Part shown: positions 18,521 through 27,885 of the stretch, piece after piece
How the letters are laid out: the number at the start of each line of letters is the position of its first letter
How positions within the stretch are numbered: position 1 is the stretch's first letter
NCBI GenBank assembly: GCA_024694145.1
Contig: JAILKD010000032.1
Span: forward strand, 1-32,174
Reading direction: 5' to 3'
From: a bacterium
GTDB lineage: Bacteria > Bacillota_I > Bacilli_A > Acholeplasmatales > JAEDCM01
DNA: 32,174 bases
Notes under the pieces: model-generated
What the model saw: only the letters and a program-made list of their open reading frames with translations
What the model was told of the DNA's origin: nothing
Database searches by the model: none
Program-made: the position numbers and the translations under genes

Positions 18521-19198
18521 TTATCCCTCAATGTCTACTTTTTTATCTAGTGCCTCTTTTGCTGCGTTTTGTTCAGCCTCTTTTTTTGTTTTTCCAACTC
18601 CAATGCCTAAAGTTATTCCATCCATTAAAACTTTAACAGTATATGTTTTATCATGAGCTGGTCCACTTTCTTCAATTAATTCATAATTAATTGTATTTTT
18701 AAATGATTGTACATATTCTTGTAATGTTGATTTATAATCTTTAATATCTGTTAATAAATCAAGGTGTGGAATTACTAATTTTTCAAACATTTCAAATGCT
18801 ACAAAATATCCTTGGTCTAAATATATTGCTCCAAATAAAGCTTCAAAACAATCCGCAATAATAGCAGGACGATTTCTACCGTTTGATAATTCTTCACCAT
18901 GCCCTAAAAGAATATACTCTTTTAGGTTAATTTTGCTTGCATATTTAACTAGAGCTTCTTCACATACTGATTGAGCTCTTTTTTTAGTCATTTGGCCTTC
19001 AGATATTTCTGATTTTAAATAAAGATATTGGCTCATTAATAATTCGATAACTGCATCTCCTAAAAACTCTAAGCGTTCATTATATGGCATATTATGTTCA
19101 TTACCATATGATGAATGTGTCAAAGCTTCAGTTAATAATGCTTTATTATTAAAATGAATACCAAGTACATCTTCTAAATTATTCTTCACTCTTATCAC
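18521..19198 (-). CDS. rnc: Ribonuclease III (GTG start at 19198 or 19189)
   Basis: ALTHSSYGNEHNMPYNERLEFLGDAVIELLMSQYLY; C-terminal dsRBD. AGGTGA SD favours GTG 19189. Confidence 0.96.
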   Translation of the reverse strand: MIRVKNNLEDVLGIHFNNKALLTEALTHSSYGNEHNMPYNERLEFLGDAVIELLMSQYLYLKSEISEGQMTKKRAQSVCEEALVKYASKINLKEYILLGHGEELSNGRNRPAIIADCFEALFGAIYLDQGYFVAFEMFEKLVIPHLDLLTDIKDYKSTLQEYVQSFKNTINYELIEESGPAHDKTYTVKVLMDGITLGIGVGKTKKEAEQNAAKEALDKKVDIEG

Positions 19199-20177
19199 CT
19201 AATTCTTTACTCATTCTAGCTACTAAATTAGATTCTACTAATCCTCTTGCTTGTCTAACTGCATTACTAATAGCTCTTTCATCACTATTTCCATGAGCTT
19301 TAATAACCAAACTAGTTAAACCACAAAGCATTGCTCCACCTGCTTCAGATGAATCAAATACTTTCTTAAAGTTCTTTAAGCTCTTTTTCATAAATAGAGC
19401 TCCTATTTTTGATTTAAATGATGACTTTATTTCTTTTTTTAGACAAGCACCCATATATTTTGCAGTACCTTCTAGTGTCTTAAGTAAAATATTACATGTA
19501 AAACCATCATTAATAAAAACATCACAGTCAGAAAAAAACATTTCCTTTGGCTCAATATTACCAACAAAGTTAATTCTTTCGCTAGTTTTTAAAACTTTAT
19601 ATGTTTCTTGATCTACTTCTCTACCCTTGCCTTCTTCTGTACCTATATTAATTAAACCAACTTTTGGATTTTCTTTTCCTAAAGTTTCTTTAGCCATAAT
19701 AGATGCATAATAAGCAAGTTGTTCTATATGTTCAGGACGTAATTCTACATTAGCCCCACTATCTAATAAAATCTTATTACCACCAGCGGTAGGAATAAAT
19801 GGTGCTAAAGCAATTCTATGCATTCCTTTTATTTTCTTTAAAATCATATGTCCAGCTACAACTACTACTTGAGTAGGACCTGCTGAAACAATTGCATCAC
19901 ATTCGCCGTTCTTACAAGCTTCCATAGCTAAAACCATTGAATATGGTTCTTTACTTCTAATTGCTTTAACTGCATCATGTTCACCCATATCAAAATATTT
20001 ATCAGTGTGAACTACCTTAATTCTAGTTGAATCAGTTAAATATTCTTTTATTTTATTTTCATCACCAAATAAAGTGATTTCTACATCTTTATATTTTTTT
20101 ACAGCATCCATTGCTCCTAAAACATTACATTTTGGAGCAAAATCTCCACCCATCGCATCAAGCGCTATTCTTATCAT
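19179..20177 (-). CDS. plsX: Phosphate acyltransferase PlsX
   Basis: MIRIALDAMGGDFAPKCNVLGA, VSAGPTQVVVVAG, GALLCGL-type AMLCGLTSLVIKAHGNSDERAI. SD GGAGG before ATG 20177. Confidence 0.95.
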   Translation of the reverse strand: MIRIALDAMGGDFAPKCNVLGAMDAVKKYKDVEITLFGDENKIKEYLTDSTRIKVVHTDKYFDMGEHDAVKAIRSKEPYSMVLAMEACKNGECDAIVSAGPTQVVVVAGHMILKKIKGMHRIALAPFIPTAGGNKILLDSGANVELRPEHIEQLAYYASIMAKETLGKENPKVGLINIGTEEGKGREVDQETYKVLKTSERINFVGNIEPKEMFFSDCDVFINDGFTCNILLKTLEGTAKYMGACLKKEIKSSFKSKIGALFMKKSLKNFKKVFDSSEAGGAMLCGLTSLVIKAHGNSDERAISNAVRQARGLVESNLVARMSKELGDKSEE

Positions 20178-20223
20178 ATACATACCTCCAAATAAAAAGT
20201 GTACGAGATTATTTTATCATATT

Positions 20224-22218
20224 TTAATCCTTAATACTATTTATTTCTTTCATAACTTTATCATTAAGATAAAAATATTTATCTAATCCTACAGTAAATA
20301 CTATAAAGTAAGCATCATCTTTTGCTTTTTCTAGCATTCTATAATCAGCTATTAAATCTCCAAATTTAAATTTTGGCATACCTGATTGACGAGAACCAAA
20401 GAAATCTCCTGGACCCCTTAATTTCAAATCTTCTTCTGCAAGCTTAAAACCATCAGTAGTTTGTTCTATTATTTTTAATCTTTTAGCATCTATATTATTT
20501 GTTATTAAAAAACAATATGATTCACTTGATCCTCTACCAACACGCCCTCTAAGTTGATGAAGTTGTGATAAGCCAAAGCGTTCAGCATTAAAAATAGCCA
20601 TAACAGTTGCATTAGGATTATCTATACCTACCTCTATAACTGTTGTTGAAATAAGTATTTGAAATTCATTGTTTTTAAATCGTCTCATAATTAAGTCTTT
20701 TTCTTCTTGCTTCATTTTTCCATGTAATACTTCCATTTTATAATTTGGAAACTTATTTTTAAGGAGTTCATATGTTTCAAAAACATCATGTAATTCTACT
20801 TTTTTAGATTCTTCAATTAAAGGAGAAATTACATATATTTGGTGATTATTTTTTATTTCACTATCCATAAAATTAAGGCAAGCATCTAAGTTATCCTCTA
20901 ATACTACTTTTGTTTTAATTTGTTTTCTATTTTTAGGTAGTTCATCTATAATAGATGAATCCATATCACCTAAAACAGATATTGCAAGTGTTCTAGGTAT
21001 TGGAGTTGCTGTTAAATATAAGACATCAGGATTAAATCCTTTTTCTCTTAAAGCACGTCTTTGATTAACGCCAAAACGATGCTGTTCATCAGTTATAACT
21101 AACCCTAATTTGTCATAAACTATATCATCAGTAAATAAGGCATGAGTACCTATTATTACATCTAAATCATGATTTTTAATCTTATCCAATAATTCTATTC
21201 TTTTTTTACCTTTTATACTACTAGTTAATAGTCCTAATCTTATATTAGTTTTTTTAAATAATTTAGTTAAGTTTTCATAGTGCTGATATGCTAATACTTC
21301 TGTTGGCACCATAAAACATGTTTCATATCCATCAAGAGCAACTGCATAAAGTGCAAGTGCCGCAACAATCGTTTTACCACTACCAACATCACCTTGTACT
21401 AAACGATTCATTGGAAATGTACTTTTCAAATCCTTATATATTTCGTTTGTGACACGCTTTTGAGCACTTGTAAATTCAAACGGAATAGTTTTTATGAAAT
21501 CTCTAATTTCATTTATATCCCATTTTTTAGGTGTTTTTTCTTCTTTTTGATTCAACATGCGTAAATACTGTAGTTTAAGTTCAAACTCTAAAAATTCTTC
21601 ATATTTAAACCTTTTAATAGCAAGTTCAAAGTCAAGCTTAGTTTCTGGACTATGAATTAATCTATAACTTGTATTTATATCAGGTAAATTATATTTTTCT
21701 ATTATAAATTTAGGCAAGTGTTCCTTATTATATATTGAATATTCATCAAGAGCTGATAAAATAATTTTTTTTAATGATTTTGATGGAATTCCTTCAATTT
21801 CATATGATGGCTCAAGTGTATTTTCTTTAATTGAAAAATATATGTTAGAAGCAATTATTTTACTATTTTTTTCTTCATATTTTCCTTCAATATAGATAGT
21901 TTGGCCAACATTTAATTTATTAATCAAAAATGGTCTATTAAAAATAGTAACCTTTACTATTTTATCTTCTACTTTAGCATCAAATGTAATATAATTTAAA
22001 TTCTTTTTAACAAAAGTATTTTTGGCAGCAGTAAAAACAGAACCAATTACAAAAGCATTGTCCAAATTAAGTCCTGTTATGGTAAAATCTAAATATTTTT
22101 TTGGAAAAAGATTAATTAAATCATAAATAGTATTAACACCTAAACTTTTTAATATTTGATAAGTTTTAGGACCAATACCATTTTTCTTAATCTTTATATA
22201 CATATTTTTTAAATCCAT
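20224..22218 (-). CDS. recG: ATP-dependent DNA helicase RecG
   Basis: MNRLVQGDVGSGKTIVAALAL, TDEQHRFGVNQR, LTATPIPRTLAISVLGDMD, QLHQLRGRVGRGSSESYC. Confidence 0.97.
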   Translation of the reverse strand: MDLKNMYIKIKKNGIGPKTYQILKSLGVNTIYDLINLFPKKYLDFTITGLNLDNAFVIGSVFTAAKNTFVKKNLNYITFDAKVEDKIVKVTIFNRPFLINKLNVGQTIYIEGKYEEKNSKIIASNIYFSIKENTLEPSYEIEGIPSKSLKKIILSALDEYSIYNKEHLPKFIIEKYNLPDINTSYRLIHSPETKLDFELAIKRFKYEEFLEFELKLQYLRMLNQKEEKTPKKWDINEIRDFIKTIPFEFTSAQKRVTNEIYKDLKSTFPMNRLVQGDVGSGKTIVAALALYAVALDGYETCFMVPTEVLAYQHYENLTKLFKKTNIRLGLLTSSIKGKKRIELLDKIKNHDLDVIIGTHALFTDDIVYDKLGLVITDEQHRFGVNQRRALREKGFNPDVLYLTATPIPRTLAISVLGDMDSSIIDELPKNRKQIKTKVVLEDNLDACLNFMDSEIKNNHQIYVISPLIEESKKVELHDVFETYELLKNKFPNYKMEVLHGKMKQEEKDLIMRRFKNNEFQILISTTVIEVGIDNPNATVMAIFNAERFGLSQLHQLRGRVGRGSSESYCFLITNNIDAKRLKIIEQTTDGFKLAEEDLKLRGPGDFFGSRQSGMPKFKFGDLIADYRMLEKAKDDAYFIVFTVGLDKYFYLNDKVMKEINSIKD

Positions 22219-22290
22219 GAAACCGCCTCATTTAATATTATACAATATTAATTAGTGATTTTAAATTTGAAATATTATTTTTCAAAAAAA

Positions 22291-22311
22291 AGAACCTCAT
22301 CTTGAGGTTCT
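22291..22311 (-). terminator. fakA terminator (agaacctca / tgaggttct), overlapping the stop codon
   Basis: 9-bp perfect stem, 3-nt loop, minus-strand T tract. Confidence 0.8.
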
Positions 22312-23914
22312 ATTCAACTGAAACGATATAAGAATAAATATCTTGTTTTCCTTCAATGATTTCAATTTCAATTTCATCATCTATTTCATTAATGTATTCT
22401 GTAACTTCATTTACTTCTTCTTCATTTACATCTTGACCATAGAATAATGTAACGATTTCAGCATCATTATCAACTAAACCATCAAGTAATGATTTAATTG
22501 CATCAATTCTTTCTTTTGTTGATGAGAAAATCTTTTTACCAGAAAGACTCATGAAATCTCCTGAGTTAATCTTAACTCCATCAATTTCTGTATCTCTAAC
22601 TGCATAAGTAACTTCTCCTGTTTTAACAGTGTTAATTACTTCACTCATATTTTCAAAGTTTTCATCAACAGATAGTTCAGGATCAAAATTAATTAATGCT
22701 GAATAACCAGAAGCAATTGATTTAGCTTTTAAAACTACAACCTTTTTATTTTCTACTAATGTTGCAGCTTGTTCAGCAGCTAATATAACATTTGAGTTAT
22801 TAGGAATAATTATGTAGTTATCTGCATCTATACTATCAATAGCTTTTAGGAATTGTTCAGTTGATGGATTCATTGTTTGTCCACCATCAATAATAAAATC
22901 AGTTCCTAGCTCAGTAAATGCTTTTTTGATTCCATCACCAAAGCATACAGAAATAATTCCTATTTCTTTATGTTCTTGTTTCTTTGGTTCAATGAATTGT
23001 GTATGTTGTAATCTCATATTTTCAATCTTAGTTGTAACAAGTTCACCTAAGCCTTGAGCAATATTTAATACTTCACCTGGTTTATTAACGTGAACATGAA
23101 CCTTCAATAGGCTTTCATCTTTTACAAGTACTAGTGAATCACCCATAGCTTGTAATTGATCTTTTAAATCGGATTCAACAAACTTATCAGGTTCTGCAAG
23201 TTCAATAATAAATTCTGTGCAATAACCAAATATAATTTCTTGTGCTTGTGTTTCAGCCGCTTTAGCTTTCTCTTCTTCTGTTTGAATATGAAGTTGTTCA
23301 CCGTTAAGCATCATTTGCATACCTTCAACAATCTTAACGAATCCAGCACCACCTGAGTCTACTACCTTAGCCTCAGCTAAAATAGGAAGTAATTTAGGTG
23401 TGTTAGCTAAAGATTCTTTTGCTGCAGATAAATATGCTTCAACTAATTCTTCTAAAGTTACATAATTCTTACCATTAATTGCATTTGCTGCATCTTTAAC
23501 AACAGTTAGAATTGTTCCTTCAACTGGTGACATAACAGCCTTATAAGCCATCTTATAACCACCATATAAAGAATTAGCAAATTCCTCTAGAGTAATAAAT
23601 TCTTTAGTAACATTTTTAAGTTCAGTATAAACTCCTCTAAAGAATTGTGATAAGATAACTCCTGAGTTACCACGAGCACCCATCAATAATCCTCTTGATA
23701 AGTTCTTAAGTATTGGGGCAATTTGTTTTGAGCTGACGTTTTCAATTTCTCTAACACCAGCCATCATTGTCATACTCATATTTGTTCCTGTATCACCATC
23801 AGGTACAGGGAATACGTTTAAAGCATCTACTTCGGCATAACAGTTTTTAAGGTTAACTGCACCGTTTGTGACCATCTTCTTAAGAAGAGCACCACTAATT
23901 TTCGTAACAGGCAT
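22310..23914 (-). CDS. fakA: DAK-domain fatty acid kinase subunit FakA (YloV-like)
   Basis: NCYAEVDALNVFPVPDGDTGTNMSMTMMAGV, GARGNSGVILSQFFRG, VVDSGGAGFVKIVEG, NNSNVILAAEQAA. Confidence 0.93.
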   Translation of the reverse strand: MPVTKISGALLKKMVTNGAVNLKNCYAEVDALNVFPVPDGDTGTNMSMTMMAGVREIENVSSKQIAPILKNLSRGLLMGARGNSGVILSQFFRGVYTELKNVTKEFITLEEFANSLYGGYKMAYKAVMSPVEGTILTVVKDAANAINGKNYVTLEELVEAYLSAAKESLANTPKLLPILAEAKVVDSGGAGFVKIVEGMQMMLNGEQLHIQTEEEKAKAAETQAQEIIFGYCTEFIIELAEPDKFVESDLKDQLQAMGDSLVLVKDESLLKVHVHVNKPGEVLNIAQGLGELVTTKIENMRLQHTQFIEPKKQEHKEIGIISVCFGDGIKKAFTELGTDFIIDGGQTMNPSTEQFLKAIDSIDADNYIIIPNNSNVILAAEQAATLVENKKVVVLKAKSIASGYSALINFDPELSVDENFENMSEVINTVKTGEVTYAVRDTEIDGVKINSGDFMSLSGKKIFSSTKERIDAIKSLLDGLVDNDAEIVTLFYGQDVNEEEVNEVTEYINEIDDEIEIEIIEGKQDIYSYIVSVE

Positions 23915-23988
23915 AACTATTCCTCCAGTAATTCAATTTCAATTAATCTATAATTATAAGCCTTACATTGGCGATAAATTCTTTTATA

Positions 23989-24006
23989 TTATGATATATA
24001 TCATAA
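23989..24006. promoter_or_regulatory. 18-bp perfect palindrome TTATGATATATATCATAA in the fakA/rpmB divergent intergenic region
   Basis: Read directly; reverse complement identical. Confidence 0.4.
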
Positions 24007-24158
24007 ATGGTAAAAAATAAGTTAATTATTTATATACTTCTTAATTTTACCCCTTATATTCTATAATAGTTATGAAATAAAATCAAGAAAAATCGAAATC
24101 TTTATAAATTATTAACGATTTCTTTAAAAAAATTTTACAATAAACTTAAAAAAATGTA

Positions 24159-24187
24159 TTGTATTTTTATTTATCTTATGATAAACT
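24159..24187 (+). promoter_or_regulatory. Candidate rpmB promoter TTGTAT-17 bp-TAAACT
   Basis: -35 24159-24164, -10 24182-24187; alternative -10 TATGAT overlaps. Confidence 0.45.
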
Positions 24188-24231
24188 AAATAATGCGTGT
24201 AAGTGTAATAGTAAAAAGGAGGTATTAGACT

Positions 24232-24420
24232 ATGGCTAGATGCTATTTAACAGGTAAAACAACTTCTGCTGGAAACAATCGTTCGCATTCACTACGTGCT
24301 ACTAGAAGAACTTGGAAAGCTAACTTACAAACAGTTCGCATTAAAATGGAAGATGGTACTGTTAAAAAGGTTAAGATCTCCGCTAGAGCATTAAAAAAGT
24401 GTGACATTGAAAGAGCTTAA
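24232..24420 (+). CDS. rpmB: 50S ribosomal protein L28
   Basis: [47 protein letters not shown]. Confidence 0.96.
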   Translation: MARCYLTGKTTSAGNNRSHSLRATRRTWKANLQTVRIKMEDGTVKKVKISARALKKCDIERA

Positions 24421-24437
24421 TTAAATTAACATAAAAG

Positions 24438-24460
24438 AAAAGAAGGCAATCGCCTTCTTT
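24438..24460. terminator. Bidirectional terminator between rpmB and the Erm/KsgA-like gene
   Basis: agaaggc (24441-24447) aatc gccttct (24452-24458), A-rich left and T-rich right. Confidence 0.8.
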
Positions 24461-24465
24461 TTCTT

Positions 24466-25314
24466 TTACCAATTATTCTTATTACTAAAATTTCTGTGAG
24501 GATTATTATCTATTGTACTTTCTTTATAGAATCCACTTACTATTTTTTTGTTTCTTTCATTTGCATATTTATTAAATGTATTAAATAAATATATAATATT
24601 TTCATATCTAAGGGAAGTAAATAAAATATCTTCTTCTACTTTTAATGTTTTCTTTATTATTTCTTTTTGCTTATCACTAAATAATTTTTCTATCTTTTCA
24701 AACAATAACTTTGATTTTTTGTTGAATAAATAGCTTATAAAATCTAAATATAAATCCATATCTATAAAAGAAATATCAGGATTTTTTTTCTTTATAAATC
24801 CTGCAAAAATAATTCTTGCTTTTGGCTCTGGTTTAAAATCGGAGCTTTTGAATTTATATATAATGTCCATATTATAAAAAGGATTAAATAATAAATATTT
24901 ATATGTTAGATAATCATCATACTTAGAGAATCTTAAAAATGGTTCATATTGCATAATTATATATACATTATTTATATTACTTTCTTTTAATAGTTTTTCT
25001 AAAAGTGTAGTAGTAATATTAAAAGGAATATTTGAAAAAACATTACATTTTTCATCTATAACATATTCTAATATATCTGTATTAATTAATTCTAAATTTT
25101 CATTTAAAATAGATTCTTTAAGATTATTAAATAATCTTTCATCTAATTCTATAGCCTTTATTTTATAATCATTATCAAGTAAGCAGTTAGTAATTATACC
25201 TTTACCAGGACCTATTTCTAACACTTTTATATCTTTATCTAAATTTGCTAAATCAATTAGTTTTAATACTAGATTTTTATCATGTAAAAAGTTTTGTGAA
25301 TTTTTTATATCCAT
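24466..25314 (-). CDS. Erm/KsgA-family rRNA adenine N6-methyltransferase, more Erm-like
   Basis: SQNFLHDKNLVLKLI, VLEIGPGKGIIT, motif IV NIPFNITTTLLEKLL (NIP[FY] as in Erm versus NLPY in typical KsgA). 1 nt after the rpe stop. Confidence 0.75.
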   Translation of the reverse strand: MDIKNSQNFLHDKNLVLKLIDLANLDKDIKVLEIGPGKGIITNCLLDNDYKIKAIELDERLFNNLKESILNENLELINTDILEYVIDEKCNVFSNIPFNITTTLLEKLLKESNINNVYIIMQYEPFLRFSKYDDYLTYKYLLFNPFYNMDIIYKFKSSDFKPEPKARIIFAGFIKKKNPDISFIDMDLYLDFISYLFNKKSKLLFEKIEKLFSDKQKEIIKKTLKVEEDILFTSLRYENIIYLFNTFNKYANERNKKIVSGFYKESTIDNNPHRNFSNKNNW

Positions 25315-25315
25315 A

Positions 25316-25954
25316 TTATACTGCCTTTAATTTTTTGATAGTTTCAATTCTATCTTTTTGTTTAAAGATATATGAACCAGCAACACAAATTTCTACCCCT
25401 GCCTCTTTTGCAAGATGTATTGTTTTATCATCTATTCCACCATCAATTTCAATTACATATTTTTTATTTTCTTTTTGTTTTAATTCTTTTAACTTTCTTA
25501 CTTTATCTAACACTTCAGCCATAAAGCTTTGTCCACCAAAACCAGGTTCAACACTCATAACTAACACTAAGTCGACCATATCTAAATATGGATATACTTC
25601 TTCTACTTTTGTTTTAGGTTTTATAGATATACCTACCTTACAACCTAAACGCTTAATTTCATCAATTACTTCTTTAGGATTATCATCACTTTCATAGTGG
25701 AAAGTAATTAAATCAGCACCTGCATTTGCAAAATCTTTTGCATATTTTAGTGGATTAGAAATCATTAAATGACAATCAAAAAATAATTCTGTATATTTCC
25801 TAATACATTTAACAACTGGTGCACCAAATGTAAGGTTTGGAACAAAGTGTCCATCCATTACATCGATATGTACCATATCACAGTTTTTAATAGATTCTAT
25901 TTCTAGAGCTAATCTAGCAAAATCACTAGATAAAATTGATGGGGCTATTTGCAT
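25316..25954 (-). CDS. rpe: Ribulose-phosphate 3-epimerase
   Basis: IAPSILSSDFARL, VHIDVMDGHFVPNLTFG, DCHLMI, VMSVEPGFGGQSF, EIDGGID. Confidence 0.97.
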   Translation of the reverse strand: MQIAPSILSSDFARLALEIESIKNCDMVHIDVMDGHFVPNLTFGAPVVKCIRKYTELFFDCHLMISNPLKYAKDFANAGADLITFHYESDDNPKEVIDEIKRLGCKVGISIKPKTKVEEVYPYLDMVDLVLVMSVEPGFGGQSFMAEVLDKVRKLKELKQKENKKYVIEIDGGIDDKTIHLAKEAGVEICVAGSYIFKQKDRIETIKKLKAV

Positions 25955-25966
25955 AAATAATTCCTC

Positions 25967-26854
25967 CTAATATTTCTTATTTTTCTTTATCTCATCATAA
26001 AATTTAAGATAATTCTCATATCTTGATTTTAAGATATTATCTAAATTATTTTTAACATTGCAATCTGGTTCGTTTATGTGATTACAATCACTATATCTAC
26101 AACCACTAGACAATTTATAAAAATCAATGAAGCCTTCTTTTAAATCATCTATTTCAAAGTCTAAAAAGTCTAGGCTTGAAAATCCTGGAGTATCTGCGAT
26201 ATATCCGTTATCATATTCAAGCAGTTCTGTTGTACGTGTAGTATGTTTACCACGTCCTAGTGCCCTACTTATTTCATTTGTTTCTTGTTTGTAATTTGGA
26301 TCAATTGCATTTAATAAGCTAGATTTACCAGCTCCAGTTTGACCCGATAAGACGCTAATTTTGTTTTCAAATAACGGTTTTAAAACATCAATTCCATTAT
26401 TAACTTTACTTGATGTGTAATATACGTTATAACCTATTTTTTCATAGTAGCTAAGTTTATTTTTTAAATCGTCTAATTCATTTTTGCTTAATAAATCAAT
26501 TTTTGTAATTACTATCTTTATATTTATTTTTTCTTTTTCGATATGAAGAATAAAATTATCTAATAGGTTAAAACTAAAGTCTGGTTCCTTACATGAAAAA
26601 ATTAAAACAACTTGATCAATATTAGCACAATCAGGGCGTCTTAACGAATTCTTTCTTTCGTTAACACTTAGAATATAATTATTCTCATAATTAACTATAT
26701 CTCCAGCCTTAGGACTAACAGTAATTATTTTATCACTAGCTACTCTAACATACCTTAATTTTCCGCTAGCTTTAGCCATAATTATATCATTTGTTTCTAA
26801 ATCTTTAATTGTATAATTTCCACCTGTAATCTTTAAAACTAAGCCTTTGTTCAT
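25967..26854 (-). CDS. rsgA: Ribosome small subunit-dependent GTPase RsgA
   Basis: Circularly permuted GTPase: ITKIDLL, LSGQTGAGKSSLLNAI, DTPGFSSL; zinc motif CRYSDCNHINEPDC. Confidence 0.95.
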   Translation of the reverse strand: MNKGLVLKITGGNYTIKDLETNDIIMAKASGKLRYVRVASDKIITVSPKAGDIVNYENNYILSVNERKNSLRRPDCANIDQVVLIFSCKEPDFSFNLLDNFILHIEKEKINIKIVITKIDLLSKNELDDLKNKLSYYEKIGYNVYYTSSKVNNGIDVLKPLFENKISVLSGQTGAGKSSLLNAIDPNYKQETNEISRALGRGKHTTRTTELLEYDNGYIADTPGFSSLDFLDFEIDDLKEGFIDFYKLSSGCRYSDCNHINEPDCNVKNNLDNILKSRYENYLKFYDEIKKNKKY

Positions 26855-27876
26855 TATTTATCCCCTTTAATCATTTTTCCCCTTAACTGTCCACATGCAG
26901 CATCAATATCATGGCCATGTTCTTTTCTAACAGTTACGTTTAATCCTTCTTTTTTTAATAAATCAAAGAATATATTTGTTCTTTTACTACGTCTATAATC
27001 ATTATTACTTGTTTCATTATAAGGTATTAAATTAACATAAACGTTTAATCCTCTAAGTAGCTTACCAAGTTCTTTAGCATTACTATCTAAATCATTTATT
27101 CCATCAATTAATAAATATTCAATAGTTACTCTTCTATTAGTGTTATTAATATATGTTCTAATTGCACCAATTAAATCCTCTAATGGATATTTTTTATTAA
27201 CTGGCATAAGCTTATTTCTAAGCTCATTATTAGATGCATGTAAGCTTATAGCTAGATTTACTTGGAACTTTTCATTTTCAAAATCTTTAAACTTTGGAAT
27301 AATTCCGCTAGTTGAAAGAGTAATATGTCTAGCACCTATAGCTATACCATTATCATTATTAATAATTCTAATAAATTTAATTACATTATCATAATTTAAA
27401 AATGGTTCACCTATTCCCATTATTACAACACTACTAATTTTCTTTTCACTTATTTTTTCTACATTTAATATTTGTAAAACCATTTCATATGTTTCTAAGT
27501 TTCTTTTGAATCCATATGCACCTGATGCGCAAAATGAACAAGCCATAGGGCATCCCACTTGACTAGATACACATAAAGAATATCCATAATCATGTGGCAT
27601 TAAAACAGTTTCTATTAAATTGCCATCTTCTAGCTTAAATAAAAACTTTTCTGTTGTATCACTACTTACTTGTCTATTAATTATTTCAATAGATGAAAAT
27701 ATCAATTCATTTTTTAATTTATCTCTAAATTCTTTTTTTAAAGTAGTCATTTCATCATAACTAGATACTCTATCTTTATACAAGCTTAAAAATATCTGCT
27801 TAGCGCGATATTTCTTTTCACCAATACTTTCTATGAAGTTTTCTAAATCAATTAAATCTAGATCATAAACTTTCAT
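26854..27876 (-). CDS. rlmN: 23S rRNA (A2503-C2)-methyltransferase RlmN
   Basis: SQVGCPMACSFCASG radical SAM motif, VVIMGIGEPFLNYDNV, C-terminal DIDAACGQLRG. Confidence 0.96.
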   Translation of the reverse strand: MKVYDLDLIDLENFIESIGEKKYRAKQIFLSLYKDRVSSYDEMTTLKKEFRDKLKNELIFSSIEIINRQVSSDTTEKFLFKLEDGNLIETVLMPHDYGYSLCVSSQVGCPMACSFCASGAYGFKRNLETYEMVLQILNVEKISEKKISSVVIMGIGEPFLNYDNVIKFIRIINNDNGIAIGARHITLSTSGIIPKFKDFENEKFQVNLAISLHASNNELRNKLMPVNKKYPLEDLIGAIRTYINNTNRRVTIEYLLIDGINDLDSNAKELGKLLRGLNVYVNLIPYNETSNNDYRRSKRTNIFFDLLKKEGLNVTVRKEHGHDIDAACGQLRGKMIKGDK

Positions 27877-27885
27877 AATATTCTC

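Noticed and set aside
25245-25697. 150-aa plus-strand ORF
   Set aside because: Antisense to rpe and the start of the Erm-like gene; no recognisable domain or SD.
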